This document shows positions 41,584 through 50,414 of a DNA stretch of 64,000 nt, piece by piece; the first letter of the stretch is position 1, and each line of letters begins with the position of its first letter. The notes beneath the pieces were generated by a model. It made no database searches. It was not told the DNA's origin and worked only from the letters and a program-made list of their open reading frames with translations. This DNA comes from Gordonia phthalatica (GTDB lineage: Bacteria > Actinomycetota > Actinomycetes > Mycobacteriales > Mycobacteriaceae): NCBI RefSeq assembly GCF_001305675.1, contig NZ_CP011853.1, positions 4,278,001 to 4,342,000 on the forward strand. Reading direction: 5' to 3'. The translations under genes and the position numbers were made by a program.

Positions 41584-43602
41584 ATGCCACCGGCCCGCAA
41601 TGCCTACGCCGCCAAGCGGCTTCACTTCGGCGAGACGACGCTGATCCTCGTCGTCGCGATGCTGTTCACCGCCGCCTCGTCGGCCCTGGCGTACGCGACG
41701 AAGGTCGGCTGCACCACCCCGAGCGAGCCCGGCGCCAAGCGCGAGTGGCTGTTCGGCCAGCGCGGCGACGTCATCCCCTGCTACTCGGACCTGATGACGA
41801 TGTGGCACGGCCGCGGGCTCGCGAGCCACGTCTTCCCCTACATCCACGGCGGCATCACGCCCGACGGTCACCTGTTCGGCGGCGTCGTCGAGTACCCGGT
41901 GCTGTCTGGCCTGTTCATGTGGCTGTCGGGCCTGGGCGCGAACACCGACCGCGAGTTCCTGTGGCACAGTCTGCTGTTCCTCGCACCGTTCGCGTTCATC
42001 ATCGCGATCCTCCTGGCCCTGATGACCCGCTGGTGGTCGATGCTATGGGTCGCGACCCCGCCGTTGATGCTGTACGCCCTCCACAACTGGGAACTGCCCG
42101 TGGTCGCCGCCGCAGTGGCGGGCGTCGCCGTGATGGCGTGGGGCGGCTCCGCCGACCCCGGGACCGGACACCGGCGCTGGTCGGTCCAGACGACGGCGAT
42201 CATCGCAGCCATTCCCCTCGGCGTCGGCTTCTCGTTCAAGATCTATCCGGGCCTGTTCGTGCTGCCGCTGATGCTGTGGGTCCTGACCCGCGGCGAGGTC
42301 GGTGACCGACGCCGCGACCCACGGCGCGGCAGCCTCGACTGGTTGGGTGCGGGATATGTGGCGCTGTCCGCGATCGTCACCGTGGCGATCACCCAGGTGC
42401 CGTTCATGATCGCCGGTTACGACGGGTGGAAGGCCGCCATCGACTTCCAGAGTCTGCGGCAGGCCAACCTCTCCACCAACTCGATCTGGTACTGGGGCCT
42501 GCGGTTCTTGACCGGCGGCGAGACACCCATCTACAACAGCATCGTCGATGTCGCGTCTCCCCTGCTGATCGTCGTCGCGTTCGCGGTGTCGTGCTACCTC
42601 GGCTGGCGCGTCTATCGGCGCGACGGCGCCTTCCCCTGGCTCGGTGTCAGCGCGGCGATGCTGGCGGGTTTCATGCTCTTCCACAAGGTCCACTCGCCGC
42701 AGTACACGCTGTGGATCCTGCCCTTCTTCATCCTGCTGCGGGTGCGGTGGTGGTTGATCGCCCTGTACCTCGTGGCGGACACGGTTCTCGACCTGACGAT
42801 CTTTCACCTGCTCCTCAACTACTCGCCCACCACGCACGGTTGGGTGATCGCCGGTGTCAACATCGGCGTCTGGACGCATGCCGTCATCCTGCTGGTCTTG
42901 ATCGTGGTGTTCGTGCACGCCAAGCCTCGGGAGCCGCTGGCCTCCTATCTGACCGGGACCGTTCCGTCGCCCGGACCGCTGACTCGTCTTCGTGCGGTCG
43001 ACGACACCGACGCGCAGAACTGGCTCGGCACGCCGACGCTCGTCAGCGGCCCGATCACCCTCCGTCCGCTGGAACTGTCGGACGCGGAGGACCTCGGAAA
43101 AGTCGCGAGCGATGCCGACCTCTACCGCTGGACCAGCGGCGTCCCGCACGACACCGCATCGGCGATCGCCTGGATCCGCTCGGCGTTGACCAACCCCCAC
43201 CGGATCCCGTTCGCCGTCATCGACGCTGACGGCACCCTCGTCGGTACCACCAGCTTCTACGACGTGGACGCCGCGAACCAGACCCTGGCCGTCGGCTACA
43301 CGTTCTACAGTCCGGCCGCGATGGGGACCGCCGTCAATCCGGCCGCCAAGCTGGCGCTCTGCGAGTACGCGTTCACCGTCGCCGACGCGGTCCGCGTCGT
43401 CTGGCACACGCACGAGGAGAACGCGCAGTCGCGCGCCGCGATCACCAAGCTCGGCGCCGTCGAAGAGGGCCTGCTCCGCAAGCACCGCCGCTTCCGCGGC
43501 GGGTGGCGGACCACCGCGCAGTTCGCGATCGTCGACGACGACTGGCCCGCGTCGCGCGAATTGCTGCAGGCGCGGGTCGCGAAATCAGCGACGAAGAGCT
43601 GA
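41584..43602 (+). CDS. GT87-type membrane glycosyltransferase fused to a GNAT acetyltransferase domain
   Basis: 672 aa. Residues 1 to about 450 form a multi-TM DUF2029/GT87-like mannosyltransferase-type domain (TM1 near 17-40, conserved PCYSDLMTMW, MLFHKVHSPQYTLWILPFF near 362). GT87 enzymes of mycobacteria add mannose from polyprenyl donors to PIMs and lipomannan. About residues 478-672 form a RimJ/RimL-like GNAT domain (ITLRPLELSDAEDL... and an ARVVWHTHEENAQSR-type cofactor region). The frame is continuous with no internal stop or new start, so it is a genuine fusion. It is divergent from rpsF. Confidence 0.85.
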   Translation: MPPARNAYAAKRLHFGETTLILVVAMLFTAASSALAYATKVGCTTPSEPGAKREWLFGQRGDVIPCYSDLMTMWHGRGLASHVFPYIHGGITPDGHLFGGVVEYPVLSGLFMWLSGLGANTDREFLWHSLLFLAPFAFIIAILLALMTRWWSMLWVATPPLMLYALHNWELPVVAAAVAGVAVMAWGGSADPGTGHRRWSVQTTAIIAAIPLGVGFSFKIYPGLFVLPLMLWVLTRGEVGDRRRDPRRGSLDWLGAGYVALSAIVTVAITQVPFMIAGYDGWKAAIDFQSLRQANLSTNSIWYWGLRFLTGGETPIYNSIVDVASPLLIVVAFAVSCYLGWRVYRRDGAFPWLGVSAAMLAGFMLFHKVHSPQYTLWILPFFILLRVRWWLIALYLVADTVLDLTIFHLLLNYSPTTHGWVIAGVNIGVWTHAVILLVLIVVFVHAKPREPLASYLTGTVPSPGPLTRLRAVDDTDAQNWLGTPTLVSGPITLRPLELSDAEDLGKVASDADLYRWTSGVPHDTASAIAWIRSALTNPHRIPFAVIDADGTLVGTTSFYDVDAANQTLAVGYTFYSPAAMGTAVNPAAKLALCEYAFTVADAVRVVWHTHEENAQSRAAITKLGAVEEGLLRKHRRFRGGWRTTAQFAIVDDDWPASRELLQARVAKSATKS

Positions 43603-43627
43603 GCTACCCGAGGCTTCGAACAACTAC

Positions 43628-43682
43628 GTCCCCGTGAGGGCCTACCGAGGGCAAATCGCCCTCGGCGCGCCCTCAGGGGGAC
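43628..43682. terminator. Nested-hairpin terminator between convergent GT87 genes
   Basis: The inner stem is CCGAGGGC-AAATC-GCCCTCGG at 43645-43665. The outer arms are GTCCCCGTGAGGGC at 43628-43641 and GCCCTCAGGGGGAC at 43669-43682, with one mismatch. The whole can fold as one long hairpin on either strand. Confidence 0.75.
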
Positions 43683-43712
43683 GCAGATGTTCGTAGGGCC
43701 GAGTAGAACCCC

Positions 43713-45197
43713 TCAGGCGGCGACTGTCGACCGCGGGGAGCGCAGCAATCGGCCGGACGCGGGAGCATCGTCGTCGCGCCGGACCAGTTGCCACACCACG
43801 GCCGCACACAGTCCGACGAGAACGGCGCCGCGCAGCGTGTTCAGCGCGTAGAAGACGTCGGGCGGCAGCCACTTCCGATCGGCGTCCAGGAACAGCGCCA
43901 TTCGAGGGATCCAGATGAGTGCGTCGAACGTCATCCACGCCAGGACCGCCCGCGGATACGGAACCGCCAGCACCGCGAGGGGCACCAGCCACAGCGACGA
44001 CTGCGGAGTCCACTCCTTTCCGAACAGCAGGAACCCCGCCACCAGTAGGAACATCAGTTGCGCCAGAGTGGGCTCCACGGTGGCCCGCAGCCCGATGTAG
44101 ACGACGGTCGCCACCACCGCCACCAGCAGGAGGACGACGAGCCCGCTGATGAGCGACGGCGTCGGATTCCATCCGGTCGCGAGGGAGATCAGCCGGTACA
44201 GCGTGTCCGGCTCCACCCCGCGCCCACGCCACGTCCGGTAGGAGGCACCCCACCCGGCCGGGTAGAGGATCAGCAGCGGCAGGTTCACCAGGAGCCAGCC
44301 GATCACGGTGGCGCCCACCATCACCCCGAGGTCGCGCAACCGCCGGTTGCGTACGCACAGCACGGCCACCGCGGGGATCAGCAGCAGTGGATACACCGCC
44401 GCGGCCGCGGCCAGGCCGGTGAAGAAGCCCGTCCACCCGGGCTTGCCGCGCGACCAGAACAGCATACCGACCGACAGCAGCGCGAGCGGCAGGATCTCGG
44501 TGGACGTGCACGCATGGAAGAGCAGGATCGGCGACAGCGCCATCAGGGCGCCCAGCCACAGTCGGCGGCGGTCGGTCATCATGGTCGCCCAGACTGCGAG
44601 CAGCCAGAACAGCGACAGCAGCAGCGCACTGATGTTGAAGTAATTGACGACGTCGAGGGTCGACGGTAGTCCGACCGCATCGGCGAACCAGGCCCACCCC
44701 CGTGCCGCCTGCGCACTGACGTACATGAACATCGCGGTCAGTGCCGGTTCCGCGAGGTAGGCCTTGACCTCGGCACCGTCGTTGTTCTTCACCATCCAGA
44801 AGGTCCGGTACGGGAAGGCGCCCCCGGAGAGGTCGTCGGGCGTCAGCTTGTCGCTGCGATACGACGCGATGAGATCCGAGTAGCACAGGCCGACGAACTG
44901 TCGCTGGTTGTCCCAGTTCAAGCGGACCTGCCCGGGTTGGCCTTCGACGGGTGCCTGCTGAATGCACCCGGCCTTGCCGAACCAGCTGATCGACAGTCCG
45001 ATCAGCGCCATCAGGAAGACGACGCGCAGCGGAGTCCAGAGACGGCTCCGGCCGACTGCCGCGTGGAGTCCCACGGGTCCGCCGATCGTGTCGCTGGCGG
45101 TCCGCAACTGCGGGCCGACCCAGGACGGGAGAACGCGGTCGGTGTCGGTTCTCAGATCGGCGGAGAGCGGTTCCGGGGAGTCCGTCGTCGAATCCAC
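43713..45197 (-). CDS. GT87-type (DUF2029) membrane glycosyltransferase
   Basis: 494 aa with about 10-12 TM segments, beginning near residue 58. Conserved features are the FVGLCYSDLIASY loop (parallel to PCYSDL in the neighbour), the CTSTEILPLALL segment and GKEWTPQSSLWLVPL near 375. It belongs to the GT-C polyprenyl-mannose transferases. Its ATG overlaps the end of the penicillin-binding protein gene, so the two are co-transcribed, as in the ponA1-Rv0051 pair of M. tuberculosis. Confidence 0.9.
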   Translation of the reverse strand: MDSTTDSPEPLSADLRTDTDRVLPSWVGPQLRTASDTIGGPVGLHAAVGRSRLWTPLRVVFLMALIGLSISWFGKAGCIQQAPVEGQPGQVRLNWDNQRQFVGLCYSDLIASYRSDKLTPDDLSGGAFPYRTFWMVKNNDGAEVKAYLAEPALTAMFMYVSAQAARGWAWFADAVGLPSTLDVVNYFNISALLLSLFWLLAVWATMMTDRRRLWLGALMALSPILLFHACTSTEILPLALLSVGMLFWSRGKPGWTGFFTGLAAAAAVYPLLLIPAVAVLCVRNRRLRDLGVMVGATVIGWLLVNLPLLILYPAGWGASYRTWRGRGVEPDTLYRLISLATGWNPTPSLISGLVVLLLVAVVATVVYIGLRATVEPTLAQLMFLLVAGFLLFGKEWTPQSSLWLVPLAVLAVPYPRAVLAWMTFDALIWIPRMALFLDADRKWLPPDVFYALNTLRGAVLVGLCAAVVWQLVRRDDDAPASGRLLRSPRSTVAA

Positions 45198-47518
45198 TAT
45201 GTCGTCGGCACCGGTTTCATCGGCGCCATCGGTATCGTCGGTACCATCACCGGATCGTCAGAGGGCTGTCGGCCGCGCGGGCCATTGGCGGCTCCGCCGT
45301 TGTTGCCACCGTTTCCGGCCGTCCCGTCACCGGTGCCGGTTCCGTCGCCGCCGCCTCCGGTGCCGTCGCCGGAACCGTCCGTCTGACCGCCGTTGTCACC
45401 CCCTCCGTTACCGCCGTTACCACCCCCGAAAGGGATGGTGACTCCCGGGGCGACGACGATGTCGCCGTTCTCGTTGGTTCCGGGCAGTCGCGGACGGTTA
45501 CGCGGACGCGTCGTCTCGGTGTAGGTGTCGGTCGGGGTGTTGGTGACCGGCGGCGGCTCGTACGGGACGCCCGCCTGTCCGCCGACCGATTCCGGCGTCG
45601 GGAACTGCTCGATCGGCTCTCCTTCGAGGGCTCCGTCCATCGCGGCCTTCCAGATCTGCGCGGGGAGTCCGCTGCCGTAGATCATGGCGCCGTTGTAGTT
45701 TCGCAGCGCGGTGCCCTTGTCGGTGCCGACCCAGGTCGCGGTCGACAGCTGCGGCGTGTAACCGGCCATCCAGGCGTCCTTGTTGTCGCCGGTGTCGCCG
45801 AGCTGGGCGGTACCGGTCTTGGCGGCCGACGGGCGCGCACCGTACGTCGAGTCGTACAGCGAGTTGCCGTTCGAGTACGCCGCGATCGGCTCCATCGCCG
45901 CGGTCACGTTGTCGGCGACGGCCGCCGAGATGACGCGCTTGCCCTTGTCCTTCTCGCGCTCGAACAGGACATCACCGGTCGAGGTCTCGACCTTCTGGAC
46001 GAAGTACGGCTTGTGGTAGATGCCCGACGCGGCGAGGGTCGCGTAGGCCGAGGCCATGTCCAGGACGCGCGACGGGTACTGGCCCAGGACGACGCCGCCC
46101 TCTGGGTGACCGTTCTTCTCCTGCAGGGTGTGCTCGATGTTGCCGAAGCTCTCCGCGATGCCCAGCTTGTGCGCGGCGTCGGCGACGGCATCGGCCTTGC
46201 CGTTCAGGTCCATCATCAGGCGGTAGTAGACGGTGTTCAGCGACATCTTCAGCGCGGTCGCCAGGTTGCAGGTGCCGCAGGTCTCGCCGTCGGAGTTCTC
46301 GATGGTGAGGCCGCCGGGCGCCTGGTACGGGTCGGAGCTGTACCGCTGCGACAGCGGGATGTCCTGCTCGAGGGCCGCGACGAGCGCGAAGACCTTGAAG
46401 ATCGAACCGGTCTGCAGGCCTGCCGAGGCGTAGTCCCAGCCGGAGGCGTTCTCACCGCCGTAGTAGCCGCGGACGGCACCGGTCGCCGGATCTACGGAGA
46501 CGCTGGCGGTACGCAGGTTCTTCGGTTCGCCCTCCAACTTGCCGCGCGACGCCGAGACCAGCGCCTTCTGCACCTGCGGGTCGATCGACGTGGTGATCTT
46601 CAGACCGGCGGTCTGGATCTCCTGCTCGGAGATGCCCTCCGCCTCGAGTTCCGCGAGGACCTGCCGCTTGATGAGCCCGTTGGGACCGTCGGTGTTGTTG
46701 GCCGCGGAGTTGTCCTTGACCTTGGCGATCTTGGGGAACTTCTGTGCGGCGCGATCGGCCTTGCTCAGCGCGCCGGTGGCGACCATGCCGTCGAGGACGT
46801 AGTCCCAGCGGTTCACCGCGAGGTCGGGGTTGACGGCCGGGTCGTAGATCGACGGACCGCGGACGACGCCCGCGAGCAGCGCCGCCTGCGAGACGGTCAG
46901 CTTCTTCAACGGGATGTTGAAGTAGGCGCGGGCGGCCGCGTCGACGCCGTAGGCACCGCGACCGAAGTAGATGGTGTTCAGGTAGGCCGCCATGATCTGT
47001 TCCTTGGACCACTGGCGGGACATCTTGGTGGCGATCGCGAGTTCCTTGAACTTGCGCTTGTAGCTGACCTCGTCGCCGACGATGGCCTTCTTCACGTACT
47101 GCTGGGTGATGGTGGAGCCACCGCCCGAGCCTTCACGGCCGGTGATCTTGCCGAGCACCGCGCGGGTGAAGCCGCTGGTCGAGAAGCCGGTGTTGGAGTC
47201 GAAGTCACGGTCCTCGGCAGCCTTGATCGCGTCGATCATGGACTGCGGGATGTCCTCGTACTTGACGTCGGTGCGGTTGCCCTCGGGCGGAACGATCTTG
47301 GCGATCGTGGTGCCCTTACTGGACAGGATCGTGGCCACCTGGTTCTGCTTCAGGTCGCCAGGCGACGGGACGTCGACGGTGAGATAGGTGAAGAGGAACG
47401 CCACCACCACGGCGACGGCGACCAGTGGCACTGCTCCGGCGATCAGACCGAGCACCCACGCCGTGGCCTTCACCGTCGTCGATTTATCCGACGTCGCAGC
47501 ACCTTTACTGCTGGTCAT
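45197..47518 (-). CDS. ponA: Class A penicillin-binding protein (PonA1-type)
   Basis: 773 aa. Cytoplasmic N-terminus, one TM (about residues 22-46), then the GT51 glycosyltransferase domain (AAEDRDFDSNTG, GGSTITQQYVKK, YLNTIYFGRGAYGVDAAA). The transpeptidase has SIFK (near 372), SLN (near 428) and KTGTAQ (near 568). The C-terminal 120 residues are Pro/Thr-, then Gly/Asp-rich and disordered. It polymerises and crosslinks peptidoglycan. Position and neighbours match mycobacterial ponA1. Confidence 0.95.
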   Translation of the reverse strand: MTSSKGAATSDKSTTVKATAWVLGLIAGAVPLVAVAVVVAFLFTYLTVDVPSPGDLKQNQVATILSSKGTTIAKIVPPEGNRTDVKYEDIPQSMIDAIKAAEDRDFDSNTGFSTSGFTRAVLGKITGREGSGGGSTITQQYVKKAIVGDEVSYKRKFKELAIATKMSRQWSKEQIMAAYLNTIYFGRGAYGVDAAARAYFNIPLKKLTVSQAALLAGVVRGPSIYDPAVNPDLAVNRWDYVLDGMVATGALSKADRAAQKFPKIAKVKDNSAANNTDGPNGLIKRQVLAELEAEGISEQEIQTAGLKITTSIDPQVQKALVSASRGKLEGEPKNLRTASVSVDPATGAVRGYYGGENASGWDYASAGLQTGSIFKVFALVAALEQDIPLSQRYSSDPYQAPGGLTIENSDGETCGTCNLATALKMSLNTVYYRLMMDLNGKADAVADAAHKLGIAESFGNIEHTLQEKNGHPEGGVVLGQYPSRVLDMASAYATLAASGIYHKPYFVQKVETSTGDVLFEREKDKGKRVISAAVADNVTAAMEPIAAYSNGNSLYDSTYGARPSAAKTGTAQLGDTGDNKDAWMAGYTPQLSTATWVGTDKGTALRNYNGAMIYGSGLPAQIWKAAMDGALEGEPIEQFPTPESVGGQAGVPYEPPPVTNTPTDTYTETTRPRNRPRLPGTNENGDIVVAPGVTIPFGGGNGGNGGGDNGGQTDGSGDGTGGGGDGTGTGDGTAGNGGNNGGAANGPRGRQPSDDPVMVPTIPMAPMKPVPTT

Positions 47519-47607
47519 CGCTCACCCACTCCTCTGCGCTCTCGCGCGGACGAAATCTTCACTCACAACTGTGACGCATGACTGCGGTGCAGCCAACTCT
47601 CGTCATG

Positions 47608-48000
47608 TCACTCGGCGACCCGACGGCGGCGTCGTGCGACGCCTCCGGGCAACCCGGCAACGTACGACTGCACAAGATAGTTCCAACGACAGGTACGGCA
47701 CACCTCGACGACGTGGACGGTGAACTCGCGCGCTGTGGCGTCGAGCTCTTGGATCTCCGCGACCGATCGCGCTGATCCGTGCATCCGACCGAGGTGTTCG
47801 CCGAAGATCCAGGACACCAGCGTGACCTGTTCCTTTCGGCAGATCGGGCAGACCTCGTCGGTCTGCTTTCCGTGGAACTTCGCAGCTCGGACGAGGTAGG
47901 TGTCGGCATCGCACACCGACGCGAGGGAGGTTCGACCGGTCCGCACACGCGACAGGCACTCGCGTCGCGCGAGTGCGAAGTCCACGATCTGGCGGTGCAC
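47608..48000 (-). CDS. DUF5318 family protein with zinc-ligand cysteines
   Basis: About 130 aa from the GTG at 48000 (VHRQIVDFALARRECLS). The motif CPICRKEQVTLVSWIFGEHLG and a second pair in CRTCRWNYLVQSYV give two CxxC sites that likely bind one zinc. DUF5318 genes sit upstream of ponA1 throughout Mycobacteriales, as here. Function is unknown. Confidence 0.85.
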   Translation of the reverse strand: MHRQIVDFALARRECLSRVRTGRTSLASVCDADTYLVRAAKFHGKQTDEVCPICRKEQVTLVSWIFGEHLGRMHGSARSVAEIQELDATAREFTVHVVEVCRTCRWNYLVQSYVAGLPGGVARRRRRVAE

Positions 48001-48151
48001 GTTCCCCAGCGTAGACGCGCGGACACCCCGACTCGCCGTGTGATGCAAATCAACCTCGGGACGCTACCGGTCAGTTGCACCCGAGTTATATCGATGCGAT
48101 ACATTGGTCAATGCATCACGGCGCGATAACGCAGCGAAAGGAGGTCGCGTC

Positions 48152-48808
48152 ATGCTCGAAATGGCGATTCTCGGCCTCCTGCTCGAATCGCCGATGCACG
48201 GGTATGAACTTCGCAAACGGCTCACCGGCCTGCTCGGAGCGTTCCGCGCCTTCTCATACGGATCGCTGTATCCGACGCTGCGCCGCATGCAGACCGACGG
48301 ACTGATCGTCGAGGACGAGCCCGAACAGGTCACCGCGACCAAGGTTCGCCGCGCACGTCGCGTCTACCGGCTCACGCCGGCGGGCGAGGAGCGGTTCGCC
48401 GAACTCGTCGCCGACACCGGGCCGCAGAACTACACCGACGACGGCTTCGGCGTTCACCTGGCCTTCTTCAGTCGCACTCCCGCCGTCGCGCGGATGCGGA
48501 TCCTGGAGGGTCGCCGACGCCAGGTCGAGGAACGACGCGAAGGACTGCGCGAACTGATCGGACGGACCACCCGGTCCACCGACCAGTACTACACCCGCCA
48601 GATGCACGAACTCAGCCTGGAGACCAGCGAACGCGAGGTCCAGTGGCTGAACAAGATGATCGCCGACGAGGCCTCCGGTTCGGTCGGCTCCCCAGAACAT
48701 CGCTCCGCGACGCCGGACTCGGCGACGCAGAACGACGCAAGTAAGAACTCGGCGGCACAGCAATCCGCCGTACCGCTGCAACAAGAAGGAGATCCCGACC
48801 ATGGGTGA
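48152..48808 (+). CDS. PadR-family transcriptional regulator
   Basis: 218 aa from the ATG at 48152, which has AAAGGAGG 8 nt upstream. The winged helix is typical (MLEMAILGLLLESPMHGYELRKRLTG...SLYPTLRRMQTDGLI), followed by the C-terminal PadR dimerisation helices and a Ser/Gln-rich tail. It overlaps ino1 by 8 bp, so both are on one transcript. It may regulate inositol synthesis or itself. Confidence 0.92.
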   Translation: MLEMAILGLLLESPMHGYELRKRLTGLLGAFRAFSYGSLYPTLRRMQTDGLIVEDEPEQVTATKVRRARRVYRLTPAGEERFAELVADTGPQNYTDDGFGVHLAFFSRTPAVARMRILEGRRRQVEERREGLRELIGRTTRSTDQYYTRQMHELSLETSEREVQWLNKMIADEASGSVGSPEHRSATPDSATQNDASKNSAAQQSAVPLQQEGDPDHG

Positions 48809-49895
48809 TACCAACAAAGTGCGCGTAGCCATCGTTGGCGTGGGTAACTGCGCTTCATCCTTGGTTCAGGGCGTGCACTACTACAAGGACGCCGATCCCA
48901 CCGCTGAGGTCCCCGGCCTCATGCACGTCAAGTTCGGTGACTACCACGTCCGCGACGTCGAGTTCGTCGCCGCGTTCGACGTCGACGCCAAGAAGGTCGG
49001 CTTCGACCTCTCCGAGGCGATCAACAACAGCGAGAACAACACCATCAAGATCGCTGACGTTCCGCCGCTGAACGTCCCGGTCCAGCGTGGCCACACCCTC
49101 GACGGTCTCGGCAAGTACTACAAGGAGACCATCACCGAGGCCGACGGTGAAGGCGTCGACGTCGTTCAGACGCTGAAGGACCTCGAGGTCGACGTTCTCG
49201 TCAGCTACCTCCCCGTGGGCTCCGAGCAGGCCGACAAGTTCTACGCGCAGTGCGCCATCGACGCGAACGTCGCGTTCGTCAACGCCCTGCCGGTGTTCAT
49301 CGCCTCCGACCCCGAGTGGGCCGAGAAGTTCCGCGCCGCCGGTGTCCCGATCGTCGGCGACGACATCAAGAGCCAGGTCGGCGCCACCATCACGCACCGC
49401 GTCATGGCGAAGCTGTTCGAGGACCGCGGTGTCGCTCTGGACCGCACCTACCAGCTGAACGTCGGTGGCAACATGGACTTCAAGAACATGCTCGAGCGTG
49501 AGCGTCTCGAGTCCAAGAAGGTCAGCAAGACGCAGGCCGTCACCAGCAACCTGCACGGTTCGCTCGCGAACAAGGTGTACGACAAGAACGTGCACATCGG
49601 CCCGTCCGACTACGTCGCATGGCTCGACGACCGCAAGTGGGCGTACGTCCGCCTCGAGGGTCGCGCCTTCGGCGACGTGCCGCTGAACCTGGAGTACAAG
49701 CTCGAGGTCTGGGACTCGCCCAACTCGGCCGGCATCATCATCGACGCCGTGCGCGCAGCGAAGATCGCCAAGGACCGCGGCCTCGGCGGCCCGATCCTCC
49801 CGGCTTCGGCCTACCTGATGAAGAGCCCGCCCGTGCAGGTCGCCGACGACAAGGCCCGCGCACAGCTCGAAGCCTTCATCATCGGCGCCGACTAG
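48801..49895 (+). CDS. ino1: Inositol-3-phosphate synthase
   Basis: 364 aa. The Rossmann start VRVAIVGVGNCASSLVQGV binds NAD, and family motifs GDDIKSQVGAT (near 188), LNVGGNMDFKNM and KVYDKNVHIGPSDYV follow. It converts glucose 6-phosphate to inositol 3-phosphate, the precursor of phosphatidylinositol, PIMs, lipoarabinomannan and mycothiol in this order. A strong terminator follows. Confidence 0.96.
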   Translation: MGDTNKVRVAIVGVGNCASSLVQGVHYYKDADPTAEVPGLMHVKFGDYHVRDVEFVAAFDVDAKKVGFDLSEAINNSENNTIKIADVPPLNVPVQRGHTLDGLGKYYKETITEADGEGVDVVQTLKDLEVDVLVSYLPVGSEQADKFYAQCAIDANVAFVNALPVFIASDPEWAEKFRAAGVPIVGDDIKSQVGATITHRVMAKLFEDRGVALDRTYQLNVGGNMDFKNMLERERLESKKVSKTQAVTSNLHGSLANKVYDKNVHIGPSDYVAWLDDRKWAYVRLEGRAFGDVPLNLEYKLEVWDSPNSAGIIIDAVRAAKIAKDRGLGGPILPASAYLMKSPPVQVADDKARAQLEAFIIGAD

Positions 49896-49911
49896 TCGGT
49901 AGCGCTCGACC

Positions 49912-49949
49912 AACGCCCGCCCCGGTCTCTTCCCGGGGCGGGCGTTGTC
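49912..49949 (+). terminator. Terminator of the padR-ino1 operon
   Basis: AACGCCCGCCCCGG and its exact complement CCGGGGCGGGCGTT flank a 7-nt loop, followed by GTCG. The 14-bp GC-rich stem lies 16 bp after the ino1 stop. Confidence 0.88.
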
Positions 49950-50031
49950 GTGTCTGCGTACCAGGCGCACATTCCAGGCTGATCGAGTGCCGCCTGCGAG
50001 CGCAGCGATCCCTTGTCGGCCAGTCGTCTCA

Positions 50032-50412
50032 TCAGCCGCCGCGCACAGCACGCAGCGCCTCGGCGACGTCCTCGCGCGACGGAGTCCGCGGCTCGAAATC
50101 CCGTCGGCGCAAATACTCCATGAAGTCGTCCGGCGGACAGAAGCAATGGTTCTCGACGAGATAGGTCAGCGAATCGTTCCAGATCCATTCACCGTCGGTC
50201 CGCAGGCTCAGCGGTAAGACCGGAGCGTCCGAGCCGGCCAGCGGATCGGGCATCTTCTCCGTATTACGGAACACGATGCCACCCGCTTTCAAGTAGGCGA
50301 CGACGCGATCGGCCTCGGCACGCTCCAGCGGAGCCCGGGAGTCGTCCAACCGCAGTTCACCAGCCGGACCAGTGACGTCTCGCCACGGAGACACCGCTTT
50401 CCACTCCGCCAT
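50032..50412 (-). CDS. Small protein of unknown function, last gene of the HerA-SPFH operon
   Basis: 126 aa from the ATG at 50412, 2 nt after the preceding stop. Soluble and mildly acidic; motifs such as ADRVVAYLKAGGIVFRNTEKMPDPL and GEWIWNDSLTYLVENHCFCPPDDFMEYL recall small immunity-like or SUKH/Imm proteins that follow toxin genes. That role is an inference from position only. Confidence 0.6.
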   Translation of the reverse strand: MAEWKAVSPWRDVTGPAGELRLDDSRAPLERAEADRVVAYLKAGGIVFRNTEKMPDPLAGSDAPVLPLSLRTDGEWIWNDSLTYLVENHCFCPPDDFMEYLRRRDFEPRTPSREDVAEALRAVRGG

Positions 50413-50414
50413 GA

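Noticed and set aside
46013..47581. 522-aa frame antisense to the penicillin-binding protein gene
   Set aside because: Mirror frame of a gene with all expected motifs.
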